Positions 18,441 to 26,516 of a stretch of 64,000 nt of DNA are shown here, in pieces. The stretch is from Kriegella sp965368185. GTDB taxonomy: Bacteria > Bacteroidota > Bacteroidia > Flavobacteriales > Flavobacteriaceae. The notes beneath the pieces are model-generated. The model was not told where the DNA came from, did no database searches, and saw only the letters and a list, made by a program, of their open reading frames with translations. The position numbers and the translations under genes were made by a program. The stretch covers positions 19,784-83,783 of the forward strand of contig CBDULZ010000009.1 in NCBI GenBank assembly GCA_965368185.1, given 5' to 3'. How positions within the stretch are numbered: position 1 is the first letter of the stretch; every line of letters starts with the position of its first letter.

Positions 18441-18475
18441 TTTTCTGTCATTATCTTTGATCTGCTATAATTTTG
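18441..18475 (+). promoter_or_regulatory. Candidate promoter of the proline dehydrogenase gene
   Basis: TAATTTTG (18468-18475) is an exact TAnnTTTG match ending six bases before the ATG at 18482, so the transcript would be nearly leaderless. A TTTTCTG block (18441-18447) lies 20 bases upstream as a weak -33 element. A second match, TATCTTTG (18452-18459), could give a longer leader. Confidence 0.5.
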
Positions 18476-18481
18476 CCGTAT

Positions 18482-19648
18482 ATGAATCCTATATTCGAAG
18501 ATACTGAAATTGCATTTGAGCTCAAGTCAGATTCAGAACTGGAAAGGGCTTACTTTTTGTTCAAAATGATATCCAATGAGCCCTTGGTGAAGTTGGGCAC
18601 TGTGGTCACTAATTTGGCGATCAAGGCCCGGCTTCCTGTAGAAAGTCTTATCCGCTTGACGGTATTTGATCATTTCTGTGGAGGGGTCAATGAAAATGAT
18701 TGCATGTCGGTTGTTGATAAAATGTGGGAAAAGCAGGTGTCTTCGGTACTCGATTATTCGGTCGAGGGAAGCGATGATGAGGACCCCTTGGATAATGCCC
18801 TCGCCACGGTCTTGCGGGTATTGGATTTTGCCAATGAAAAAGACGCTATTCCATTTGCAGTATTTAAACCGACAGGATACGGTCGTTTTGAACTCTTTGA
18901 AAAAATAGGGAAGGGTGTCGAATTGACCGAAAAGGAAACGGAAGAATGGGCACGGGTTGAAAAACGGTTTGATGTCACGTGCAAGAAGGCTTCCGATTTG
19001 GACGTTGCGCTTTTGATCGACGCCGAAGAAAGTTGGATGCAAGCGGCGGCCGACCAGCTGGTGGAAAAAATGATGCGCAAATACAATACTGAGAAGGCCG
19101 TTGTATTCAATACACTGCAGATGTATCGGTGGGACCGCATGGACTATTTGAAAAAGTTGCACAGCATCGCCTTAAAAGATGGTTTTAAGATTGGAATAAA
19201 GGTAGTTCGCGGTGCCTACATGGAAAAAGAAAACGAACGTGCCGAAGCCAAAGGGTATCCCTCGCCGATATGTGCATCTAAAAAGGCCACGGATGATAAT
19301 TTTGATGCGGCTGTGGAATATATGTTAAGCGATTTGGGTACAATTTCAATTTTTGCAGGAACCCATAATGAGAATAGTTGTTACAAACTAATGCGATTGA
19401 TGGATGATAGGGGGATACAACCAAATGATGCCCATATTTGGTTTGGTCAATTGTACGGCATGAGCGACCACATCTCTTTTAATTTGGCGGCTAAAAATTA
19501 CAATGTGGCGAAGTATCTACCTTTCGGACCTGTGCGCGATGTGATGCCTTATTTGATTCGGAGAGCAGAAGAGAACACGTCTGTAGCAGGGCAGACCAGT
19601 CGCGAACTGGCATTGTTAAAAAAAGAACGAAAAAGGAGGAAAATTTAA
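18482..19648 (+). CDS. Proline dehydrogenase (monofunctional)
   Basis: 388 residues. FAD-dependent oxidation of L-proline to pyrroline-5-carboxylate, feeding electrons to the quinone pool. The PRODH barrel motifs are present: KVVRGAYMEKENERA (about residue 240, substrate-loop KxVRGAY), GTHNENS (about 300) and the C-terminal proline-binding RRAEENTSVAGQ (about 363). The ATG at 18482 replaces an upstream in-frame TTG at 18473 because the TTG lies inside the -7 promoter element. No P5C dehydrogenase domain is fused, as expected for this phylum. It stands alone next to divergent aroB. Confidence 0.94.
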   Translation: MNPIFEDTEIAFELKSDSELERAYFLFKMISNEPLVKLGTVVTNLAIKARLPVESLIRLTVFDHFCGGVNENDCMSVVDKMWEKQVSSVLDYSVEGSDDEDPLDNALATVLRVLDFANEKDAIPFAVFKPTGYGRFELFEKIGKGVELTEKETEEWARVEKRFDVTCKKASDLDVALLIDAEESWMQAAADQLVEKMMRKYNTEKAVVFNTLQMYRWDRMDYLKKLHSIALKDGFKIGIKVVRGAYMEKENERAEAKGYPSPICASKKATDDNFDAAVEYMLSDLGTISIFAGTHNENSCYKLMRLMDDRGIQPNDAHIWFGQLYGMSDHISFNLAAKNYNVAKYLPFGPVRDVMPYLIRRAEENTSVAGQTSRELALLKKERKRRKI

Positions 19649-19665
19649 TTGCTTCCACCTGGTTT

Positions 19666-20085
19666 TTACACACAGCGTTCCCTTAATTCATTTACTAGTG
19701 ACTCAACCCTATGGGTTGTTAACGGTTTACTGATAAATCCATCACAAGCCTCATTTTGTTCAGCATCGATGATATCTTTCAAATTGGTACTAGAGGACAA
19801 CAAGTATGTTTTTACTGTATTGAATTTCTCATTTTTCAGTTCGTTAAATTTGTTCAAAAATTGAAACCCGTTCATTTCCGGCATATTTATATCCACTAAA
19901 ATTATATCCGGAAAAAAAATCGGTTCTAAACCCGGTTGCGTATCTAAAGCACTTAAATATTCAATAGCTAATTTTGCCCTCGTAAATGTTTTAAACTTGC
20001 AGTCTATTGACAGCTTCTCAATGATTTTTTGAGTGATAAACAAATCAATTTCCATATCATCGATTAACATAAAATTTATTTTCAT
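19666..20085 (-). CDS. Receiver-only response regulator
   Basis: 139 residues, a single REC domain. The acidic pocket is LIDDMEID near residue 8, the phospho-acceptor Asp lies in ILVDINMPEMNGFQFL (about residue 65), the switch Ser is in YLLSSSTN, and the Lys is in FISKPL. There is no output domain, so it probably passes phosphate on or acts by protein binding. It is the last gene of a run in which the cytoplasmic PAS kinase ends only 13 bases upstream, and is its most likely partner. Confidence 0.92.
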   Translation of the reverse strand: MKINFMLIDDMEIDLFITQKIIEKLSIDCKFKTFTRAKLAIEYLSALDTQPGLEPIFFPDIILVDINMPEMNGFQFLNKFNELKNEKFNTVKTYLLSSSTNLKDIIDAEQNEACDGFISKPLTTHRVESLVNELRERCV

Positions 20086-20098
20086 TGGTCTATTGTTT

Positions 20099-21190
20099 TT
20101 AAGTAGCGCTCGGTAGATTAATTACAAAACAAGCTCCTTTGTTAATTTTACTTTCAACTTTGATTTTTCCTTTTAAACTCTCAATACTATTTTTTACGAT
20201 ATATAATCCTAATCCATTAGACCCGACATCGTGCTCGTTTTCAGTTCTATAATACAATTCGAATATTTTATTAAACTCCTTTTCAGCTATCCCTTTTCCA
20301 TTGTCACATATTATTATTTCTAGCTCATCGGCTACGGCTTTTACATTTATGTCTATAGTGGGCTTATGATGTTCTGTTGGGGGAAGTGAATATTTTATGG
20401 CATTTTGTATTAAATTTTTAAATACCGCGAAAAGCAAATCCGGATTGGAAGTAAATCCTTCTACATTTTGAATATCGATATTAAATGTTATGTTACCATA
20501 TTTTGCATTTCCATTAAGTATTTTTAAAACACTATCTACGATATAGGAAAAATCTATAACTTTTAATTGTCTCGATTGCGTTGAAATTTGAGAAGCACTT
20601 GAAAGGGCATCTGACAATACTTTAGCATGATTTATAGTTTTTTCAAGCATTTCTATTAACCCTTGCATTTTTTCTATTGATTGCTCTTCCTTAATAAGGT
20701 TAATCAAACCTTGTGCCGTTGAAAATGGTGCATTAAGGTCATGCGCCGAACGGTATAAAAACAATTCTAATTCTTTCTTAAGTTTTTCATTTTCAGACTT
20801 TAGTTTAGTGATGTCATGAAAAATGCACAGAAATTTGAAATCACTACCCTTATCATCCTTAATTGGAAAAACAGTAGTCTTTAACCATACCGATTTTCCA
20901 TTTTTTAAGGTATGCGTTAAGTCGCCGGACCATTCTTCTCCTTGACCAATTGTATTCCATAAGTTTTTATCCTTATCGATCGAATGTATTTCAGATTTGA
21001 ATAATTGAAGGGATTCGCCTACTAATGTCTCGGCATTAAAATCTAAAATTTCACAAAACTTCTCATTGGCATATTCAATTCTACCTGTTGAATCTGAAAC
21101 AGTATATATAGAATTTGCTTTAAGAATATCCTTTATTCTCTTTTCTATGGTATTAAAATTATTTGTCTTAAAATGTTTTAAGGCGCGCAT
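20099..21190 (-). CDS. Cytoplasmic PAS-domain sensor histidine kinase
   Basis: 363 residues without membrane segments. A PAS domain (about 20-135: SIYTVSDSTGRIEYANEKFCEIL, ending CIFHDITKLKSENEKL) is joined by a short coiled coil to the H-box FLYRSAHDLNAPFSTAQGL (phospho-His at about 154). The ATPase domain follows with N-box NLIQNAIKYS, G1 DNGKGIAEKE and G2 GSNGLGLYIVK. The ATG at 21190 overlaps the end of the STAS-like gene by 13 bases, so the two are translationally coupled. Likely target is the receiver protein just downstream. The signal is unknown. Confidence 0.92.
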   Translation of the reverse strand: MRALKHFKTNNFNTIEKRIKDILKANSIYTVSDSTGRIEYANEKFCEILDFNAETLVGESLQLFKSEIHSIDKDKNLWNTIGQGEEWSGDLTHTLKNGKSVWLKTTVFPIKDDKGSDFKFLCIFHDITKLKSENEKLKKELELFLYRSAHDLNAPFSTAQGLINLIKEEQSIEKMQGLIEMLEKTINHAKVLSDALSSASQISTQSRQLKVIDFSYIVDSVLKILNGNAKYGNITFNIDIQNVEGFTSNPDLLFAVFKNLIQNAIKYSLPPTEHHKPTIDINVKAVADELEIIICDNGKGIAEKEFNKIFELYYRTENEHDVGSNGLGLYIVKNSIESLKGKIKVESKINKGACFVINLPSAT

Positions 21191-21582
21191 AAATTCATTT
21201 TAGTACTTAGACAATATTCCTCGGCTTTTGGCACATTCTTGAATATGGCAAACGGTATCTTTGAATAAAATAGCCTTTTATAAGAGTGCACCAATAAATT
21301 TATCGAGAGCGAGTTCACCACATAGGCCTCGGAAACAATAAAAGCCCCACTATTAAAACTTTTTGATAATAAGCGTGCGGCAGCAATAGAAAAAGTACCT
21401 TTTGTATCTCTTAAATCTACAATTATAGGTAGCGGTTTTCCCTTTGATAATTTAACAATAGCTTCCAAATATCGTTGTGCAACTTTATAATCCAACTTAT
21501 TGTAAGCATTTAAATTGCTGATCTTGCATACAAGGATTTCATTACTTTGAATCTTAAAAGTTGCATGTTCGTATATAATCAT
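21178..21582 (-). CDS. STAS-like (DUF7793-type) protein, paralogue of its upstream neighbour
   Basis: 134 residues with alternating strands and helices. The motif LSKGKPLPIIVDLRDTKG (about residues 46-63) also occurs, as LSKGKYLPLLIDLTNVSN, in the neighbouring 137-residue protein, so the two are paralogues. The pattern, a strand-loop-helix with an Asp-Leu after the central strand, resembles SpoIIAA/STAS-type domains, but the match is from eye only. STAS proteins act as phospho-switches in partner-switching systems. It overlaps the PAS kinase gene by 13 bases, which suggests they work together. Confidence 0.7.
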   Translation of the reverse strand: MIIYEHATFKIQSNEILVCKISNLNAYNKLDYKVAQRYLEAIVKLSKGKPLPIIVDLRDTKGTFSIAAARLLSKSFNSGAFIVSEAYVVNSLSINLLVHSYKRLFYSKIPFAIFKNVPKAEEYCLSTKMNLCAP

Positions 21583-21601
21583 ATCCTCCTTATTACTTAT
21601 T

Positions 21602-22015
21602 CTAATTTGTCAGGTTAAACACCTTGAACCTTGTATTGTTATAACTGATTGCTTTATTGATATCTTTATAAATATTATTCGAAACATAATTACCACCAGC
21701 AACTCTACATACTAATAATATCACCTTTTGTACAGCGGAGCCGGCTAAAAATGACCAGGAAAGAATTGACTTATTAAGTAGGGAATACGGGGAGAAAAGA
21801 ATAAATAACTTAATGGCCTCTGCATTACTGACATTGGTTAAATCAATAAGTAAAGGAAGATATTTTCCTTTTGACAAGGATCTGGTTACCTTAGGAATAA
21901 TTCTCGAAATATTAGCTTTTAGCGATTGATAATCAAAATCTTTATTGATTTCACAATAAATTATATTGTGGTCTGACCAGAATTTTACACCATAAAATTG
22001 AATTGTATTTTCCAT
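21602..22015 (-). CDS. STAS-like (DUF7793-type) protein, first gene of the kinase operon
   Basis: 137 residues. It shares the LSKGK-x-LP-(hydrophobic)2-(I/V)DL motif and overall length with the next gene; the C-terminal half (LAGSAVQKVILLVCRVAGG) has a hydrophobic stretch but no clear membrane helix. Starts at the ATG at 22015, behind a promoter-like region and, about 125-135 bases farther up, a perfect palindrome. Probable head of a four-gene transcript (two STAS-like proteins, PAS kinase, receiver). I infer a role in signal integration or partner switching; no catalytic motif is seen. Confidence 0.7.
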   Translation of the reverse strand: MENTIQFYGVKFWSDHNIIYCEINKDFDYQSLKANISRIIPKVTRSLSKGKYLPLLIDLTNVSNAEAIKLFILFSPYSLLNKSILSWSFLAGSAVQKVILLVCRVAGGNYVSNNIYKDINKAISYNNTRFKVFNLTN

Positions 22016-22032
22016 TATGCGGCCTTTGGAAA

Positions 22033-22056
22033 ATTATTAGCCAATAGCCATGCCAA
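22033..22056 (-). promoter_or_regulatory. Candidate promoter of the STAS/kinase operon (sigma-54-like, overlapping a housekeeping-like box)
   Basis: On the minus strand TTGGCATG-GCTA-TTGGC resembles the sigma-54 -24/-12 pattern (TGGCAYG-N4-TTGC), but the key C of the -12 GC is G. The same stretch also reads TTTTG-17 bases-TAATTTTC, one mismatch from the Bacteroidota -33/-7 pattern. Either would start the transcript about 10-20 bases before the ATG at 22015. Confidence 0.4.
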
Positions 22057-22138
22057 AACACAATAAATCAAACTAGCAATTTGTAAATGTCTGTTTCTGT
22101 GTCATTTAAATAATTACAGCTGGAATTGTATAAAATGT

Positions 22139-22196
22139 AATGCACGGTATACCGTGCATTGTCTTGTAGAATTATATGTAAAAACGGTATATCGTG
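22139..22196. promoter_or_regulatory. Palindromic activator-type binding sites upstream of the STAS/kinase operon
   Basis: A perfect 22-base palindrome (22139-22160) has the core CACGGTATACCGTG. A second, imperfect copy of that core (two mismatches in 14, 22183-22196) lies exactly 40 bases away centre to centre, about four helical turns. No T run follows on either strand, so it is not a terminator. Position (about 135 bases before the operon start) and symmetry suit a dimeric enhancer-binding protein such as the adjacent sigma-54 activator; that link is inferred. Confidence 0.65.
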
Positions 22197-22289
22197 TAAG
22201 TAAATTAATACTCTTTGATAGGTTAAAACCCTGCTTCCGAATGTAGGGGCAATCTTTTCATAGACCATGGACTTCTAGTCCCTAATGGT

Positions 22290-23855
22290 TTATTTTTTTA
22301 TTTTTAGTTTGACCATTTTGTCACGAAGTGTACTAGGCTTTAATTTAAGCAATTCAGAAGCACTGTCTTGACCACTTATTTTCCAATTACACTGTTCTAA
22401 TACCTGAAGAATATGGTTGCGTTGAACAGCATCTAGTGACAAATCTTTAGTGTTTATAGGCAGTTTTGACTTTTGTGTTTGTGATTCAAATCCTGGTATT
22501 GTTAGTGTTTCACTGTTTGATAATATCGCTGCACGTTCTATTAAATTTTCTAGTTCCCTAATATTTCCTGGCCATGCATAAACTTTTAATTTACTCATAG
22601 CCTCATCGGTTACGTACTTTATACTTTTTCCATAAGCTTTATTAAACCTATAAACAAAATGCTCTACCAATAAAGGAATGTCGTCTTGTCGTTCTCGCAA
22701 AGGTGGTATTTTTATCGGAAAAACATTCAAACGAAAATATAAGTCTTCCCTAAATTGCTTGTTTTCAACTTCTTTTTTCAAATTTTTATTTGTTGCTGCA
22801 ATTACCCGTACATCTAATTTTTTTAATGCGGTACCCCCGATCACTTCAATTTCTCCTTCTTGTAAAAACCGTAATATTTTGGGTTGCATATCTAATGGCA
22901 TCTCCCCTATTTCATCTAAAAACAAGGTGCCACCATCAGCTAATTCAAACTTTCCTATTTTATCGCTAAATGCCCCTGTAAAAGACCCTTTTTTATGTCC
23001 GAAAAATTCGCTTTCTATGAGCTCTCTGGGTATGGCTGAACAATTAACCTTGATTAATGGTTTGTCACTGCGTAAACTAATATTGTGAATTGCTTTAGCC
23101 AATAATTCTTTACCGGTACCAGACTCTCCCAGCAACAATACGGTAGCGGTCGTTGGTGCAACTTTTTCAACCTCCGTTAGCACATTGCCAAACGCCGCAC
23201 TACCATAAACCATGTCTTCGTAGTTGAAAACCAAGTCTAACTCGTTTTTAAGATAAACGTTTTCTTGCTCTAGTTGATTTCTTAATATATTTAGTTCTTT
23301 ATTGGCCAAAACGAGTTTCTTGTTAGCTGAAATCGCTTCTGTTTCTGCTTTTTTTCGTTCGAGCACCTCATTTTCGAGGTCCAAATTTTTTTGCTCTAGT
23401 TTACTAATAAGCCGCTTGCTATAAAGGGTTAAGACTTCTCGTTCGGTAAATTGGTTTTTTTTAGCGGGTTCAGGGTTACTCTTAGCAACCAAATTTTGAA
23501 CTAGTTGTAGTATAACATCTGGATCTGTTGGTTTTCTTAAAAAATGATTTGCACCCAATTTTAAGGCAAAATCTTCGTCAAGTTTTTCAGTATAGGTCGA
23601 TGTATAGAAAATAAAAGGGATCCCACTGAATAATTTTTCCTTTTTGCAAGCCTGGCAAAACATATACCCATCCATTACGGGCATCAGAATATCTGAAATG
23701 ATAAGGTCTACAGTGCTATTTTCATATAGTTTATTAAGCCCTTCCTTCCCATCATTGGCCTCAATTACATCAAAACCTGCTTCTTCGAGAATTACCCTTA
23801 ACAAATAGAGGTTTTCATAGGTATCATCTACTATTAAAATAGTCTTTTTGTCCAT
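22290..23855 (-). CDS. Sigma-54-dependent response regulator (NtrC family)
   Basis: 521 residues in three parts. REC domain (about 1-125) with phospho-Asp in LIISDILMPVMDG. A coiled-coil linker follows (about 150-210). The AAA+ domain (about 215-445) has Walker A GESGTGKELLAKAIH, Walker B GGTLFLDEIGE and the sigma-54-contact loop as GSFTGA in place of the usual GAFTGA. A Fis-type HTH (about 470-521) ends LLKLKPSTLRDKMVKLKIKK. It starts three bases after the receiver-only gene. Such proteins bind palindromes upstream of sigma-54 promoters; the 22-base palindrome just past its own stop codon is the obvious candidate site. Confidence 0.93.
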   Translation of the reverse strand: MDKKTILIVDDTYENLYLLRVILEEAGFDVIEANDGKEGLNKLYENSTVDLIISDILMPVMDGYMFCQACKKEKLFSGIPFIFYTSTYTEKLDEDFALKLGANHFLRKPTDPDVILQLVQNLVAKSNPEPAKKNQFTEREVLTLYSKRLISKLEQKNLDLENEVLERKKAETEAISANKKLVLANKELNILRNQLEQENVYLKNELDLVFNYEDMVYGSAAFGNVLTEVEKVAPTTATVLLLGESGTGKELLAKAIHNISLRSDKPLIKVNCSAIPRELIESEFFGHKKGSFTGAFSDKIGKFELADGGTLFLDEIGEMPLDMQPKILRFLQEGEIEVIGGTALKKLDVRVIAATNKNLKKEVENKQFREDLYFRLNVFPIKIPPLRERQDDIPLLVEHFVYRFNKAYGKSIKYVTDEAMSKLKVYAWPGNIRELENLIERAAILSNSETLTIPGFESQTQKSKLPINTKDLSLDAVQRNHILQVLEQCNWKISGQDSASELLKLKPSTLRDKMVKLKIKK

Positions 23856-23858
23856 TAC

Positions 23859-24230
23859 TTATTTGTCATTTACAATTTTTTCCATATCAATTACAAAAGT
23901 TTCCGGATTTATTGGTTTCTCCAAATAACCATCTGCACCTGCTTCAATTGCTTTTTCCCTATCACCTCCCATGGCATACGAAGTTACCGCAATAATTGTT
24001 GTGTTTTTAGGCAGACCATTGTGTCGTAATTTATTACATATTTCATATCCATCCATATCTGGGAGTTGAATATCTATCAATATAATTTCCGGGTTGTTTT
24101 CATGGGCCAACTTTAATCCGTCCAATCCATTATAGGCCTTAATAATAGTATACTTACTTTGTGTTAACAGATACGATAGCATATACATATTTTGCTCGTT
24201 ATCTTCAATTATTAAAATAGTTTTTCCCAT
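23859..24230 (-). CDS. Receiver-only response regulator
   Basis: 123 residues, only a REC domain: acidic pair IEDNEQ near residue 8, phospho-Asp in ILIDIQLPDMDGYE (about 54), Thr in VTSYAM and Lys in YLEKPI. This resembles DivK/CheY-like single-domain regulators that shuttle phosphate. It lies 93 bases after the CHASE kinase gene and three bases before the sigma-54 regulator, so a relay from that kinase through this protein is plausible but not shown. Confidence 0.92.
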   Translation of the reverse strand: MGKTILIIEDNEQNMYMLSYLLTQSKYTIIKAYNGLDGLKLAHENNPEIILIDIQLPDMDGYEICNKLRHNGLPKNTTIIAVTSYAMGGDREKAIEAGADGYLEKPINPETFVIDMEKIVNDK

Positions 24231-24323
24231 AATTTTTATTTCGTATATATTTTATAGTCAATCGGTTAGCATCTAAATATACTCAAAATGCATATTCAAT
24301 TTAATATTTCGGTTAGTAATGGC

Positions 24324-26474
24324 TCATACTTCCTTGGAATCGCCAAAAGGTAATGTAAATGTAAAAGTGCTTCCTTCTCCTTTTTTACTTTGCACTTTTA
24401 TTGTTCCTCCCAATTTTTCAATTAAACTTTTGCAAATTGCCAAACCGAGACCTGTACCTTCATGACTTCTACTTATTCCCCCTTCCAATTGAATAAACGG
24501 TACAAATAACTTGTTTAAATCTTTTTCGCCGATTCCAATTCCTTGATCTATCACTTGGGTAATTACAAAATTATTACTAATAGCTACCTTGACTTGTATC
24601 GTTCCCTTATTTGAAAATTTAATTGCATTTGATAGTAAATTGAGCAGTATTTGCTCAACTCTTCGCTCATCGCTATTTATAGTTATAGTTGTCTCCGTTA
24701 TTGCTGAATGTAAGTGAAGTCTTTTTTTATCGGCTTGGGGCACTAAGAAATCGATAGTCTTCTCTAAGGTCTTTACATAATTAAAAGGATAATTGGATAC
24801 TTTTAATTTTCCTGCTTCAATTTTAGAGATGTCCAGAATATCATTGATTAAGCCTAGTAAATGCTGACTGCTATTTTTAACCATCGATAGTTGCTTTTTT
24901 TGCTCATCATTTAAGGGTCCTGCAAACTCTTTTAATAGAATACCGGTAAAACCAATAATAGAGTTCATTGGCGTTCTTAATTCATGCGACATGGTTGCTA
25001 AAAACGCTGATTTCATTAAATCGGCAGATTGGGCTTTTACCTTTTCTTTTTCTAATTCAGCAGATTGTAAATTTAGATCCTCTAAGAGGTTTAACAGCGC
25101 TTCTTTACTATCATTGAGTTCTTCGGTTCTTAAACTTACCAATCCCTCCAGATTGTTTTTATAATTTAACAGTTCTTTTTCGCTAACGACTCTTTCCGTA
25201 ATATCTTGTGTAGTACCAAATGCCTTTATAGGAATTTGATTTTCATCATACATTATTTCACATTGTTCATCTACATATTTAATATGCTTAGCGTCAAACT
25301 TTAAACGATATGTTATTTGATACGGTTTATTTTTTTTTATGGATTCGTTAAAGGCGTTTAAAACCATATTCCGGTCGTCTGGATGAACGGCATTATGAAA
25401 TTCCTCGTGGGCAACCTCAAAATTTTCAAAATCTTTTTCGAATATCCTAAACATTTCTTTGGACCAGGACAATTTGTTTTTTTCAATGTCCAACTCCCAG
25501 CTTCCAATATTAGCGATCTGTTGTGCCTTGTTTAAACTAGATTCACTTTTTTCTATTTGCTCGCTAGTGGCTTCATGAATAAGTTTTAATTGTGATTCTT
25601 GTTCAATTAGTTTAGTATTTATGAGGTTACTTATCCGCTGAGATTGTCCTGCTAAAAACCAAACACCCCAACCACAACCAATTGAAAATATAAATCCAAA
25701 TAGCACATACCATATCGCAGTGTTATATGTGTCTCGAGTGGGCACAACATATAATTTCCATTCGCCAAAAGACATTTCAATTGGAACGGCAAATTCCTTA
25801 AAGGAAGACATATCGCTATCTAAAAAAAAATCTTCCTTACCAGTTTCTTGATTAACCTTTGACAGCTGATATACGAATTGTTGATTATCAGATGGGTTAA
25901 TATTTAGGTCATTAAAAAAAGTGGAAAGTTTCGTAAGAACTGCCGCAAAGCCAGAGAATTTGTTGTCTATAAAAATTGGTTGCCTACTTATCATTGCAAC
26001 GCCACCTTGTTTTAGATTAACAGGACCGGCGATAAAAAAATCTTTTCTTTTTATAGTTGCCAGTGCACCACTACTAGCCGTTGTACTGGTTATAATGTTA
26101 AAACCAATCACTTCATTATCCTTTAACGGATAAACATGTGTGATAACCCCGTTACCATCAACTAATTCAACAACGTCAAAATATTTAGATCGATCTAATA
26201 ATTCAATTGCTATGCTGTCAAAATCAGCTGGTATTCCATTTCGCTCTACAATGTATGCTAGTGATTTTGTAGCCGAATAGCTGTACATAACCAAGGCTTG
26301 CAGTTTCTCTTTAATTAAATTTACTTGATTGTCTATTTCCTTTCTCTGTTCATTTTCGTTTATTAAATACTTCTGGTATGCAATATATTGGGTAACACAA
26401 AGTAGTATTGTAAACGTTGCAAAACCCCATACCAAGGGTTTTCTATAAAGAAGATGTAAAGGGTTGTTTATCAT
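24324..26474 (-). CDS. CHASE-PAS membrane sensor histidine kinase
   Basis: 716 residues. First membrane helix at about 13-33, an outside CHASE-type sensor domain (about 45-235; contains SATKSLAYIVERNG and VVELVDGNGVITHVYPL) and a second helix at about 252-275. A PAS domain with a PAC end follows at about 315-430 (AFGTTQDITERV), then a coiled coil. The kinase core has H-box ATMSHELRTPMNSIIGF (about 507), N-box NLLSNAIKFSNKG, G1 DQGIGIGEKD and G2 GTGLGLAICKSLIEKLGG. CHASE domains bind small extracellular ligands. It is 42 bases downstream of the PAS-repeat gene, and is the only complete membrane kinase of this locus. Confidence 0.93.
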   Translation of the reverse strand: MINNPLHLLYRKPLVWGFATFTILLCVTQYIAYQKYLINENEQRKEIDNQVNLIKEKLQALVMYSYSATKSLAYIVERNGIPADFDSIAIELLDRSKYFDVVELVDGNGVITHVYPLKDNEVIGFNIITSTTASSGALATIKRKDFFIAGPVNLKQGGVAMISRQPIFIDNKFSGFAAVLTKLSTFFNDLNINPSDNQQFVYQLSKVNQETGKEDFFLDSDMSSFKEFAVPIEMSFGEWKLYVVPTRDTYNTAIWYVLFGFIFSIGCGWGVWFLAGQSQRISNLINTKLIEQESQLKLIHEATSEQIEKSESSLNKAQQIANIGSWELDIEKNKLSWSKEMFRIFEKDFENFEVAHEEFHNAVHPDDRNMVLNAFNESIKKNKPYQITYRLKFDAKHIKYVDEQCEIMYDENQIPIKAFGTTQDITERVVSEKELLNYKNNLEGLVSLRTEELNDSKEALLNLLEDLNLQSAELEKEKVKAQSADLMKSAFLATMSHELRTPMNSIIGFTGILLKEFAGPLNDEQKKQLSMVKNSSQHLLGLINDILDISKIEAGKLKVSNYPFNYVKTLEKTIDFLVPQADKKRLHLHSAITETTITINSDERRVEQILLNLLSNAIKFSNKGTIQVKVAISNNFVITQVIDQGIGIGEKDLNKLFVPFIQLEGGISRSHEGTGLGLAICKSLIEKLGGTIKVQSKKGEGSTFTFTLPFGDSKEV

Positions 26475-26516
26475 AAAAAAATGAAAATAAATGAATCCAT
26501 GCGTATTTTAGTTGAC

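Noticed and set aside
18533..19162. 209-residue minus-strand frame opposite proline dehydrogenase
   Set aside because: Antisense shadow of a well-supported gene.
22139..22160. Palindrome as a terminator of the sigma-54 regulator gene
   Set aside because: No run of T follows on the minus strand and a second degenerate copy at a helical spacing favours protein binding.
22068..22268. 66-residue open frame on the minus strand over the palindromic region
   Set aside because: It is made of promoter and palindrome sequence, has no recognisable composition of a protein, and the binding-site reading explains the region better.
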